Both the position numbers and the translations under genes were made by a program. The notes below the pieces were generated by a model. That model did not search any database, was not told the origin of the DNA, and saw nothing but the letters and a program-made list of their open reading frames with translations. Positions 1-8,001 of a DNA stretch of 64,000 nt are shown in pieces (within the stretch, counting starts at the first letter, position 1; each line of letters begins with the position of its first letter). The DNA is from Geomonas diazotrophica (GTDB taxonomy: Bacteria; Desulfobacterota; Desulfuromonadia; Geobacterales; Geobacteraceae): NCBI RefSeq assembly GCF_018919385.1, contig NZ_JAHLMF010000007.1, positions 1-64,000 of the forward strand. Reading direction: 5' to 3'.

Positions 1-63
1 GACAAGAAGACCCCGGATGAGGCTTATTTCGAAGGACTTGAGAACCTGAGGCCGGCAGCCTGA
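1..63 (+). pseudogene. IS3-family transposase, C-terminal end only (runs off the window)
   Basis: The first 20 codons read DKKTPDEAYFEGLENLRPAA and then stop. The KTPDEAYF signature is the typical tail of the rve/integrase-core subunit (OrfB) of IS3-family transposases, where it follows the last catalytic glutamate. Only this tail lies in the window, so intactness cannot be judged. The right terminal inverted repeat is probably within about 75 bases downstream; a TGAGGTGGCC-type end read on the minus strand lies at 129-138. Family assignment rests on a short motif. Confidence 0.6.
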
Positions 64-405
64 CGCCGGTAATTCCCACATCGACGGGACATTGCTTATT
101 GCGCCCATCAGGCTGTCTCACAAACCCCGGCCACCTCACACAGAGGCAACTGATGACTGTGACCACCGGCAGGAATGAGTCCACGATCAGCAAGAATCCC
201 CAGCCGGAAGCTGTGTCGGATGGCATCCGAAGTAAACATTGGCGACAAAGGTCAAAAGGTAGGCTTCTTAGCTGCGACCGGACCCCGGTTCATCGCGCAC
301 CGGCGACAGACTAATGAATTCAGCAAAGTATCCGCAAAGCGTATAATGAATGGAGAGGCGCCGATAAGGAGTCTTTATTTCATTGCACTTTGCGGAGGAA
401 AAGCC
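64..405. other. Right end of the IS and uspA upstream region, no gene seen
   Basis: No credible gene is seen in this stretch. The first part (to about 138) is probably the IS right end. The last part carries a perfect TATAAT at 342-347, a plausible -10 box for the downstream universal stress gene. Confidence 0.5.
319..347 (+). promoter_or_regulatory. Candidate sigma-70 promoter of the universal stress gene
   Basis: A perfect TATAAT lies at 342-347 with a weak -35 (TTCAGC, 319-324) at 17-bp spacing. Transcription would start about 50 bases before the start codon at 406. The weak -35 suggests help from an activator or another sigma factor. Confidence 0.45.
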
Positions 406-870
406 ATGAGATTCAAAAAAATTCTCGTTGTGAACCGTCTTTCCCAGTACACGAGGGACGCCGTGCGCTACGGAGTCACGCTGGCTACACGCTTCCAGGC
501 CGATCTCCTCGTGCTGCGGGTCATCTCGAATCCTGTGGACCAGGAGGCGGTGAACGCGCCGAGCCTGTTCATCAAGGGAGAAAAATACAAAACGATCGGC
601 AGCATCGAGGAGCAACCCCGGGAGGAACTGGAGCGGACGATCAGGGAAGAGGTGCCGACAACGTTGCCGGTCACCGGATTGGTCACGGACCGAGACCCGC
701 TCCCCGAAATCACCAGGATAGTAAGGGAGGAGAAGATCGATCTGCTGGTCGTCCTCGCCCACGAGCAGTCTCGGCTTGAAAACCTGCTGTTCCCCGAGAA
801 CGACGGGCTGATCAGGACGCTGCCTTGCTCCATTCTCCTCATGAAGCATGAGCCTCGTCCGGCAGGATAG
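406..870 (+). CDS. Universal stress protein (UspA family), 154 aa
   Basis: A single-domain universal stress protein, a cytoplasmic nucleotide-binding fold usually induced by starvation, redox or respiratory stress. The N-terminus MRFKKILVVNRLS and the core with LATRFQADLLVLRVI fit the first beta-strand and helix of the family. The C-terminal part (LLVVLAHEQSRLENLLFPEN, then IRTLPCSILLMK) matches the segment before the last strand. The usual G-x2-G-x9-G-S/T ATP loop is not conserved here, so ATP binding is doubtful. I chose the ATG at 406 because GGAGG stands 6 bases upstream and it begins exactly at the first conserved strand; the frame is open further upstream without family similarity. It converges on the H+-ATPase gene. 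Confidence 0.85.
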   Translation: MRFKKILVVNRLSQYTRDAVRYGVTLATRFQADLLVLRVISNPVDQEAVNAPSLFIKGEKYKTIGSIEEQPREELERTIREEVPTTLPVTGLVTDRDPLPEITRIVREEKIDLLVVLAHEQSRLENLLFPENDGLIRTLPCSILLMKHEPRPAG

Positions 871-909
871 TGGAAACGTTGAGCGGCGATTGACGCAGAG
901 AGGGGAGGG

Positions 910-3513
910 TCAGGCGATGACCCGCCCCTTGCGTAGCAGTCGGTAGACCTCGATCTTGACCAGATCGTTGATGACGAACCAGGCAAGGGCGTAGCACCAG
1001 ACCAGCAGGGCGTAGCGCCAACCGATGGGTGCGATGAACCAGCCGTAGACCGCGAAGAGTGTGGCCGCGACCTTGGTCGAGACTGCCGCCCAGAAGAGCA
1101 GGGAGGCCGGGTAGGGAGGTTGCCAGAACCGGTGTTCGGTACGGGTCACGAATATGGTTAGATGCCCGGCGATGGCCAGTTTTAAAAAGACGAAACTCTG
1201 CACCACGTCGGGGGGGAGCTTCAGGTAGAGTTTGGCGAGGTAGAAGATCCCGAAACTCGCGATGACGCCCAGGACGCCGAGCACGGTTGCTATGGTCATC
1301 ACTTCGGTCATATTCCACCGGATCGGCCGATCATCGACCTTGGTGTTGTCCAAAGCTATGGCGAGGATCGGGATGTCGTTAAGAAACGCCAGTATGATGA
1401 TCATGATCGCGGTGACGGGGTAGAAGTTGAAAATGAGGATCGAGGCGGTCATGAAAAGAATCACCCGGATGGTCTCCGCGATCCGGTAGATGCTGTAGCT
1501 TTTCATCCTCTCGAAGGTGATTCTAGCTCCCTTTATCGCCTCGACTATGACCGACAGTCCCGGGGAGAGCAGAATCAGATCGGCCGCGGCCCTTGCGGCG
1601 TCCGTCGCTCCGGCGACCGCTATGCCGGCGTCGGCTTTTTTCAAGGCGGGAGCGTCGTTGACGCCGTCGCCCGTCATGCCTACGATGTGTCCTCCCTTCT
1701 GCAGTCTGTCCACGATGAGGTACTTGTCCTCGGGGAAAACTTGGGCGAATCCGTTGGCACCCTCGATAAGCGTGATGATCTCCGATTCGTGACTTTGCAC
1801 GTACCCCTTGGGCAAGGCCAAAGCCCCGAATTCCCTTTCAAGGGCCTGCGCCACCGACCTGCCGAAGCGCTGCGCCTCCTCTTCTTCCACGTCTGGTGAC
1901 AGCTTTCCCAATACCGCCTTTGCAACCACCTCACCCAAAAGAACCAGCTCCCTGGTGCTTGCCCCGCTGAGTTCCCGCGAGCTCGAAATTTCAGCGCCGA
2001 TTCCGAGCTCCTCGGCTATGTGCCTGGCGATGGCGATGTTGTCGCCGGTGACCATCTTGATATCGAGACCAAGACGTTTGGCCTCATCGATGGTGCTGCG
2101 CGAGTCCTCCCTGGGTGGGTCGAAAAGGGGGATGAGCCCTAGGAAGGTGAATGATTGATCCTCGGGCCGTTTCCTGGCAACCCCTAGGGTCCGGAAACCG
2201 CTCTCGGCGAGTTCCTCAACCCGTCGCGCCATCTCAAGGCGCTCGAAATGTTCGTCACAGAGGGAGAAAACCACCTGCGGGGCCCCCTTGGTGACGACGC
2301 TACGCTCGCCCCCTGTTTCGACAATCGCCTCTGTCCTCTTGTTCACCGGGTCGAACGGAGTGAAGGATATCTGCCTGTATTGAGTAAGTCCGGTTCCGCC
2401 GCGGGACTTAAGCAGGTCGAAGATGGGGCGTTCGATCGGGTCGTCGTTTTCCTCCCGGGAGGCGAGGGCGGCGCAGAGGAGCAGTTCGTTCAGGTCATGC
2501 CCCTTAGCCGGTAACGGGTCCGCGACGGTCATCCTGTTCTGGGTCAGGGTGCCGGTCTTGTCGGAACAGAGGATATCAACCCCGGCAAGTTCCTCGATGG
2601 CGACCAAACGGCTGACCACCGCCTGCTTCTTGGCCAGGTTCATGGCACCCACCGCCATGGTCACCGAAAGTATGGCAGGCATTGCCACGGGAATCGCGGC
2701 GACCGTCAGGACCAGCGCGAATCTGAGGATCTCCAGCATGTTCTCGTGACGGAACATCGCCGTGAACAGGATGAGCGCCACGAGGAAGACGGTAAGCATG
2801 ATAAGGTAATTGCCGATGTTGATGACCGCTTTCTGGAAATGGCTCTTCTCTTCCCGCTGCGCCTGAGCGACCAGGGACACCGTCTTGCCGAAGTAGGTGT
2901 TTAGCGCGGTGTTGATGACGACGCCGAGCATCTCCCCCTGTTTCACCACTGAATTGGCGTAGGCTATGTCGCCTTCCTTCTTGCTTGTCGGCAAAGACTC
3001 TCCGGTCAGCGCCGACTGGTCCGCGAGGATGTAGTCGCCAGCGATGAGTTTTATGTCCGCGGGAATCATGTCGCCGATCTTGACCTTGATGATGTCACCC
3101 GGCACAAGGCTCTTGGCATCGATGGTGCTGAACCCGCCCTCGCGGAGCACGATCGCGCTTTTAGCCAGCCTCTCTTTCAGTACCGTAAGGGCGTTAAGGG
3201 CCTTCGATTCCTGCCAGAAGTCTATCCCCACATTGGTCATCAGGAGGACCAGGATGATGGTGAAATCGTCCCATTTGGCGACTAACGCGGACAAAAAAGC
3301 GGCGACTTCGATCATCCCCGGGATCGGTCCCCAAAAACGTCTCAGTATCCTATGCCCCAAAGACTCGACCTTTTCGGGAATTTCGTTGTACCCGTAGAGT
3401 TCCAGCCTCTGGCCCACTTCGCTCGATGTGAGGCCTTTGGCCCTGTCCGTCCGCAACTCAAGCAGGGTATCCTCAACGGACAAGGATGAGAACGATTCGG
3501 TGCTTCTGGTCAC
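910..3513 (-). CDS. Plasma-membrane H+-transporting P-type ATPase (type IIIA), 867 aa
   Basis: An ion-pumping P-type ATPase. The actuator motif TGES is near residues 170-173, the phosphorylated aspartate is D318 in CSDKTGTLTQN, and the hinge is MTGDGVNDAPALKKADAGIA. The M4 sequence is PVAMPA rather than the PEGL of Ca2+/Mg2+ pumps, and there is a long nucleotide-domain segment; both fit the type IIIA proton pumps of plants, fungi and some bacteria. About ten membrane segments are visible. Translation starts at a GTG behind an AGAGGGGGG-type ribosome site. Only 12 bases separate it from the STAS-like gene upstream, so the two are surely co-transcribed. Likely role: proton export for pH homeostasis under acid or energy stress. 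Ion specificity is inferred from family motifs. Confidence 0.88.
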   Translation of the reverse strand: MTRSTESFSSLSVEDTLLELRTDRAKGLTSSEVGQRLELYGYNEIPEKVESLGHRILRRFWGPIPGMIEVAAFLSALVAKWDDFTIILVLLMTNVGIDFWQESKALNALTVLKERLAKSAIVLREGGFSTIDAKSLVPGDIIKVKIGDMIPADIKLIAGDYILADQSALTGESLPTSKKEGDIAYANSVVKQGEMLGVVINTALNTYFGKTVSLVAQAQREEKSHFQKAVINIGNYLIMLTVFLVALILFTAMFRHENMLEILRFALVLTVAAIPVAMPAILSVTMAVGAMNLAKKQAVVSRLVAIEELAGVDILCSDKTGTLTQNRMTVADPLPAKGHDLNELLLCAALASREENDDPIERPIFDLLKSRGGTGLTQYRQISFTPFDPVNKRTEAIVETGGERSVVTKGAPQVVFSLCDEHFERLEMARRVEELAESGFRTLGVARKRPEDQSFTFLGLIPLFDPPREDSRSTIDEAKRLGLDIKMVTGDNIAIARHIAEELGIGAEISSSRELSGASTRELVLLGEVVAKAVLGKLSPDVEEEEAQRFGRSVAQALEREFGALALPKGYVQSHESEIITLIEGANGFAQVFPEDKYLIVDRLQKGGHIVGMTGDGVNDAPALKKADAGIAVAGATDAARAAADLILLSPGLSVIVEAIKGARITFERMKSYSIYRIAETIRVILFMTASILIFNFYPVTAIMIIILAFLNDIPILAIALDNTKVDDRPIRWNMTEVMTIATVLGVLGVIASFGIFYLAKLYLKLPPDVVQSFVFLKLAIAGHLTIFVTRTEHRFWQPPYPASLLFWAAVSTKVAATLFAVYGWFIAPIGWRYALLVWCYALAWFVINDLVKIEVYRLLRKGRVIA

Positions 3514-3525
3514 GGCGCCCCCCCT

Positions 3526-3888
3526 CTATTCGCTAAGCCAGCGTCGAGCCTGTTTCAGGTCGTCGTTGGTGAACACCCTGACCTGTCCGGGCATGAAAAA
3601 GCCGAACCCCTTGACCGCCGTGGCGATCCACGCCACGTCCGTGACCACCGCCACCCGCTCCCAGGCGGCCAGGTGCTGCAATCCAACCTTGGCATCCTCC
3701 CACATGGCTTTCGCTTCAAAACCGGTGAACTCGTTCCCCAGGTGATAAAGGAACCGTATCTTCATCTGCCGAGCCAACAGTTCCTCAACCGCCGGAATGA
3801 GCACCGACCGGTAGTCGGCCCCGGTCACCTCTCCCCTTGCCTCAAATTCGAGCATGTCGTCAGGCAGTTCGTTGATTCGCACCAGCAT
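3526..3888 (-). CDS. SpoIIAA-like (STAS-related) protein, 120 aa
   Basis: A small soluble alpha/beta protein resembling the SpoIIAA-like family (PF11964), which shares the STAS fold but lacks the phosphorylatable serine of true anti-sigma antagonists. Supporting features are the N-terminal LPDDMLEFEARGEVTGADY, the central KIRFLYHLGNEFTGFEAKAMWEDAK, and the end AWIATAVKGFGFFMPGQVRVF. No signal peptide or membrane segment. It sits 12 bases upstream of the H+-ATPase in the same operon. Proteins of this family often neighbour transporters and may bind lipids or regulate them; a regulatory link to the pump is inference from position. Confidence 0.75.
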   Translation of the reverse strand: MLVRINELPDDMLEFEARGEVTGADYRSVLIPAVEELLARQMKIRFLYHLGNEFTGFEAKAMWEDAKVGLQHLAAWERVAVVTDVAWIATAVKGFGFFMPGQVRVFTNDDLKQARRWLSE

Positions 3889-4036
3889 GGTCGCCTCCCG
3901 CTCTTAAATTGCTCCCTCCGTGACATTGTACCATCCGTGTATTGTTCGGCTGCGCACTTTAGCCCAATATCGGCCTTCAAAGTCGCCCCCGGCCCATTCT
4001 TCCAGGGCAGCGTCCCAATCCCAAACAGTAATAACC

Positions 4037-4069
4037 GTCTTGCAGCAGCCTCAGGGACTGCTGCAAGAC
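4037..4069. terminator. 12-bp stem hairpin after the small periplasmic gene
   Basis: GTCTTGCAGCAG and CTGCTGCAAGAC form a perfect 12-bp stem with a 9-base loop, just past the 3' end of the minus-strand gene at 4104. There is no strong U tract, so it may be a weak terminator or an mRNA 3'-end stabiliser. Confidence 0.5.
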
Positions 4070-4103
4070 ATTCTCTTACATGCTGTTATCCGTGCCGTGC
4101 TGC

Positions 4104-4370
4104 TCAGTGCCCCGGTTTCAGCAGATCGTCCAACTGGTTGTTGACCTCCCTTAGTTTTCCTTGCAGCACCTTGATCTCTGTGGGTGTGTACACCTTTTTC
4201 CCTTTCGCGATCTCTTTGTTCAGTTTTGCGATTTTCTGTTGAATGCTGTCCACCTGGTCCTTGCAGTTCTGAGATGCCAGCAGGCACTCATCTTTGCCTT
4301 GTTGGGCAAGAGCTGGAATGCTGGTCATGACCATCGTTGCCATTGTTAGTGCTGCTACCGTTCTTAACAT
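4104..4370 (-). CDS. Small periplasmic coiled-coil protein, function unknown, 88 aa
   Basis: I do not recognise a named family. Residues 1-22 (ending IPALAQ) form a signal peptide, so the mature product is a periplasmic protein of about 66 residues. It has two cysteines (CLLASQNC) that could form a disulphide, then a Lys/Gln-rich helix QVDSIQQKIAKLNKEIAKG and a second helix VLQGKLREVNNQLDDLL, consistent with a short helical hairpin. GAGGTG stands 4 bases before the ATG. It lies 97 bases downstream of the lipoprotein HtrA gene on the same strand, so a role in envelope stress is plausible but only by association. Confidence 0.7.
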   Translation of the reverse strand: MLRTVAALTMATMVMTSIPALAQQGKDECLLASQNCKDQVDSIQQKIAKLNKEIAKGKKVYTPTEIKVLQGKLREVNNQLDDLLKPGH

Positions 4371-4466
4371 GGTGCACCTCCTGTTGTTGATTCAATGTTG
4401 TCGTTATGTACCTGTTTTTTCGCTCCTCATGGGGTTCTCCCTGAGGCTGTGACGCCCACGATTCGA

Positions 4467-5885
4467 TCATCCGATCGTGACAAAAAACTCCGCATCCCCC
4501 CGGTGTACCAGCATTAGCACCGGGGTCCCGTGTCCGGAGAGGGCTTGTTTGAAATCATGTGTGTTCCGGATGATCTTGCGGTTCACCTCAAGGATGATGT
4601 CGCCGGGGCGTATCCCGGCAATCCGGGAAGGGCCGTCCTCGTCGACATCGGTTACTACCACCCCCCGTCCTTTCGGAAGCCCGCTGCGTTGTTGCCGTAG
4701 CGGATCGAGCGGTTTGACTGTGAGACCGAGATCTTCCTCGGAGGCCAAGGCCGGGCGACTTGCCACCGACGTAGAGGCATCCTTTAAAGTCACTCTCAGC
4801 GGGATTTCGTTTCCGTTCCGGATGACGGTGATAGCTATCTCCTTACCTACCGGTGCCTCGGCGACGATTCTCGGCAGGTCGTTGGCGTTGGTCACTGCAT
4901 GTCCGTAGCAGGAGATCACCACGTCGCCGGTGTGGATGCCAGCTGCACTCGCCGGACTGCCGGCCACCACCGAAGATACCAGGGCTCCTTTGGGTTCCTT
5001 GAGAGCCAGTGACTGGGCGAGCTCCGGGGTGACCGTCTGCACTGTTACCCCAAGCCAGCCACGGGTAACCTTTCCCTTCTCCCTGATCTGCTCGCTCACC
5101 GTTTTGGCGAGGTTGCTTGGGATGGCAAACCCTATCCCTTGCCCACCCTGGATGATGGCGGTATTGATGCCGATCACTTCACCCTGCATGTTTATCAGGG
5201 GGCCGCCGCTGTTGCCGGGGTTGATCGGGGCATCGGTTTGAAGGAAGTTGTCGTAAGGACCGGAGCCGATCACCCTCCCCGTGGCACTGATGATCCCCTG
5301 GGTCACCGTGTGTTCCAGCCCGAAGGGGTTGCCGACCGCCAGAACCCAGTCGCCCACCCTCATCTTGTCTGAGTCCCCAAGAGGAAGTACCGGAAGTGCC
5401 TTGAAGGTCGACGATATCTTGATCAGAGCGAGGTCGGTCTTGGGATCGCGGCCGACGACCTTTGCCGAAAATTCCCTGCTGTCAGAGAGCTTGACTCTGA
5501 TCTCGTCCGCCTTGTCGACTACGTGGTTGTTGGTGATGATGTAGCCGCCGCGGTCGATGATGAAGCCCGAGCCAAGGCTCTGCTGTTTCACGGCACGGTC
5601 AGGGATGTCGTGGAAGAAATTGCCGAAAAAATCGTTCAAGCCCGGTGTATCCCCGTCCTGCCCGAAGAAGTTGCGGAAAGGATCGCCAGGGATCCTGACG
5701 GTACTGGTGCTGCTTATGTTCACCACGGCGGGTTGCACCTTTTGAGCGAGTTCCGAAAAGGAGCGCGGGAACGCGACTACCGACGCCTGCTGTGCGTTCT
5801 TGCACCCGGAAACCAGCACCAGGATCACCAAGACGAGTGCCCAGGTCCGTCCATGGAGTATGCGTGTCGGTCTTTCATGGTTCAT
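4467..5885 (-). CDS. Do/HtrA-type serine protease, predicted lipoprotein, 472 aa
   Basis: A periplasmic protease of the trypsin-like HtrA (DegP/DegQ) family, which degrades or refolds damaged envelope proteins. The N-terminus (ALVLVILVLVSGC) has a lipobox with Cys28, so the enzyme is probably membrane-anchored by lipid, unlike its soluble neighbour. The catalytic triad is visible: H121 (TNNHVV), D151 (KTDLALIKI) and S226 (NPGNSGGP). Two PDZ domains follow, roughly residues 265-355 and 375-470. The gene is 30 bases downstream of a second Do-protease gene, to which it is clearly related by ancient duplication. Length is normal for DegQ. Whether it is anchored to the inner or outer membrane cannot be settled. 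Confidence 0.88.
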   Translation of the reverse strand: MNHERPTRILHGRTWALVLVILVLVSGCKNAQQASVVAFPRSFSELAQKVQPAVVNISSTSTVRIPGDPFRNFFGQDGDTPGLNDFFGNFFHDIPDRAVKQQSLGSGFIIDRGGYIITNNHVVDKADEIRVKLSDSREFSAKVVGRDPKTDLALIKISSTFKALPVLPLGDSDKMRVGDWVLAVGNPFGLEHTVTQGIISATGRVIGSGPYDNFLQTDAPINPGNSGGPLINMQGEVIGINTAIIQGGQGIGFAIPSNLAKTVSEQIREKGKVTRGWLGVTVQTVTPELAQSLALKEPKGALVSSVVAGSPASAAGIHTGDVVISCYGHAVTNANDLPRIVAEAPVGKEIAITVIRNGNEIPLRVTLKDASTSVASRPALASEEDLGLTVKPLDPLRQQRSGLPKGRGVVVTDVDEDGPSRIAGIRPGDIILEVNRKIIRNTHDFKQALSGHGTPVLMLVHRGDAEFFVTIG

Positions 5886-5915
5886 GACTTCACCTCGCCT
5901 GCCTGCGGCAGGCTT

Positions 5916-7328
5916 TTAGGGGATGCGGAAGGCGACGAAAAGGGAGCTTTCCCCTCTCTTCAGCAGCAACCTGGCCGTACCCCCCGTTTTGAGCTGTGCT
6001 GCGGCTTTATCGTATTCCGCTGCCGTCGCCACCTTCGTCCCGTTTACCTCGGTTATCACGTCGTTTACCTGTACACCTGCCGCTTCCGCAGTGCTGTTTG
6101 CTTCGAGCGAAGTGACAACGACCCCCTTGCGGAAGGAAATCCCTGCATTCGCGGCGTACTCCGGGGTGAGGTCCCGTACGGCAATGCCTATGCTGGACGC
6201 CTCCGCTTTTGCCGTAACCTCGCCATCCGCCGGCAGGAGCGCAACCGTGACTGTTTTGTCTATGGTCTTTCCGTCCCGGAGCAGTTTCAGGTGCACGTTT
6301 TTGCCCGCAGCGGTCCCTGCCACGAGACGCGGGAGCTCATTCATATCACGCACCGCCTTGCCGTCGAATTCCGTTATGATGTCGCCCGCCTTGACGCCTG
6401 CCTTTTCAGCCGGTCCTCCGCTGGTTACTTCGGCTACCAGGGCTCCTTTGGCCTCGTCCATTCCGAAGGAACTGGCCAGATCATCGGTCACCATCTGCAC
6501 CTTTACACCGAGGTAGCCACGTGTCACCTTTTTCCCTAGTTGCAACTGGGGAAGCACCGACTTGACCATGTTGATCGGGATGGCAAAGCCGATTCCCTGG
6601 CCGGAAGCGATGATTGCCGTGTTTATGCCGATCACCTCACCCTTGCCGTCGATCAGCGGTCCGCCGGAATTGCCCGGGTTTATCGAGGCGTCCGTCTGCA
6701 GAAAATCGTCGTAAGGACCGCTGCCGATAACCCTTCCTTTGGCGCTGATGATCCCGGCGGTCACGGTACGTTCCAGGCCGAAGGGGTTGCCGATCGCCAT
6801 CACCCAGTCCCCTACGCGGATCCGGTCGCTGTCCCCCAGCGGCGCGACGTGAAGGGAGCCCTTGGCGGAAATCTTCAGCACCGCCACGTCCAGTTTTTCA
6901 TCGGTCCCGATCACCTTGGCCTTGTAGTGGTGATGGTCGGATAGCCTCACCGTTATCTCGTCGGCATCGGCTATGACATGGTAGTTGGTCAGGATCTCAC
7001 CGTCGCCGCTGATGATCACCCCGGAGCCGAGACTCGTCTGCGGCTGGGAGTGCTCGGGGATGCCGCGGTAGAAGTGGTCGAAAAAGTCCTCAAACGGGTC
7101 CCGGTTTCCCCGGTTCTGCGGGGATGACTGCGGGCGGGCGGGCTTGAAGCTCTTCCTGGTGCTTACGTTCACCACCGCCGGGGTGAGGTCCGCGGCGAGC
7201 TTCACGTAGTCCGGAGTCTGCCTCAAGGGATGTTTCCCCGGCGCCGGCGCGGCCAGGGCCGTCGTGCCGAACATGGTCAATGCCGCGAAACCGGCTGCCA
7301 GTAGTATCAGTTGGATTCTCTGTTTCAT
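5916..7328 (-). CDS. Do-family periplasmic serine endopeptidase (DegP/DegQ-like), 470 aa
   Basis: A soluble HtrA protease. Residues 1-27 form a Sec signal peptide ending in ALAAP. The triad is H117 (NYHVIA), D147 (KLDVAVLKI) and S221 (NPGNSGGP). PDZ1 begins near residue 260 (TRGYLGVKVQ) and PDZ2 near 375 (IGIAVRDLTPEYA); the C-terminus LFVAFRIP is the beta-strand end usual for DegQ. The ATG at 7328 follows GGAGAATTTCC. It lies between a small lipoprotein gene (46 bases upstream) and the lipoprotein HtrA (30 bases downstream), suggesting one envelope-stress transcript. I avoid degP or degQ as a symbol because the family is multigenic in this group. Confidence 0.9.
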   Translation of the reverse strand: MKQRIQLILLAAGFAALTMFGTTALAAPAPGKHPLRQTPDYVKLAADLTPAVVNVSTRKSFKPARPQSSPQNRGNRDPFEDFFDHFYRGIPEHSQPQTSLGSGVIISGDGEILTNYHVIADADEITVRLSDHHHYKAKVIGTDEKLDVAVLKISAKGSLHVAPLGDSDRIRVGDWVMAIGNPFGLERTVTAGIISAKGRVIGSGPYDDFLQTDASINPGNSGGPLIDGKGEVIGINTAIIASGQGIGFAIPINMVKSVLPQLQLGKKVTRGYLGVKVQMVTDDLASSFGMDEAKGALVAEVTSGGPAEKAGVKAGDIITEFDGKAVRDMNELPRLVAGTAAGKNVHLKLLRDGKTIDKTVTVALLPADGEVTAKAEASSIGIAVRDLTPEYAANAGISFRKGVVVTSLEANSTAEAAGVQVNDVITEVNGTKVATAAEYDKAAAQLKTGGTARLLLKRGESSLFVAFRIP

Positions 7329-7374
7329 GGAAATTCTCCAGGCTCCTTTTTCCCTAGTGCTTCAGGCAGGCGGG

Positions 7375-7746
7375 CTATTTTTTCTGGTCCAGGCGGAAGA
7401 TCTTCTCCGCTTTCTTCGCCTCTTTTTCGGCCTCCTTGGCGGCCTGGTCCGCAGACTTGGCAGCAGCCTCGCCTTTATTTGCCGCGGCAAGGGCGTCACG
7501 TGCGTCAGCCTGTGCCTTTCCAGCCATTTCCACGGCACGATCCGCCTTGGCGCCGTCCTGGGCATGGTACTGCTCGAGCTTAGCCTCATCTGAGGTGAGC
7601 CGCGTCTCCAAAGCGTTCACCTTGCCTTCGACCTTAGTCAGTCGATCTGCCAGTGGATCAACCTGTCCCTGGACATACCTGTCCGTCGCGCATCCCGACA
7701 TTGCCAGTACCAATCCTAAAAGCCCCAGCATCGTCACCTTCTTCAT
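7375..7746 (-). CDS. Lpp-like alanine-zipper lipoprotein, 123 aa
   Basis: A small lipoprotein: MKKVTMLGLLGLVLAMSGC is a signal peptide with lipobox and lipidated Cys19. The mature part is a continuous heptad-rich helix (PLADRLTKVEGKVNALETRL) followed by an alanine-rich zipper (KAQADARDALAAANKGEAAA) and a lysine-rich tail ending RLDQKK. It resembles the Lpp/OprI-type murein lipoproteins in general build, and the terminal lysine would permit peptidoglycan attachment, but it is longer than Lpp. AGGAGG precedes the ATG. First gene of the apparent protease operon; a structural outer-membrane role is inferred. Confidence 0.75.
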   Translation of the reverse strand: MKKVTMLGLLGLVLAMSGCATDRYVQGQVDPLADRLTKVEGKVNALETRLTSDEAKLEQYHAQDGAKADRAVEMAGKAQADARDALAAANKGEAAAKSADQAAKEAEKEAKKAEKIFRLDQKK

Positions 7747-8001
7747 AGCTTATTACCTCCTCTGTCAGATATTAGCCCGGCACCACCAGCCGATCGTGCG
7801 GTGCGGCACAGCCCAGGTAGGTGGCCTTGTGCACTGGGGCATGTGCATTCCTGAAAGCATGCGGCGTGCCAGATGTAGAATTATGTGATTTCATGGTGTT
7901 ATGTCGGAGGTGGCGACCGGCGGGAGTGTCCTGCGATGATAGTGGTATCGAAAATAGATAGCGCGAATGGATAGGTGGGGGGAGTGGGGGGAGATCCCCC
8001 G

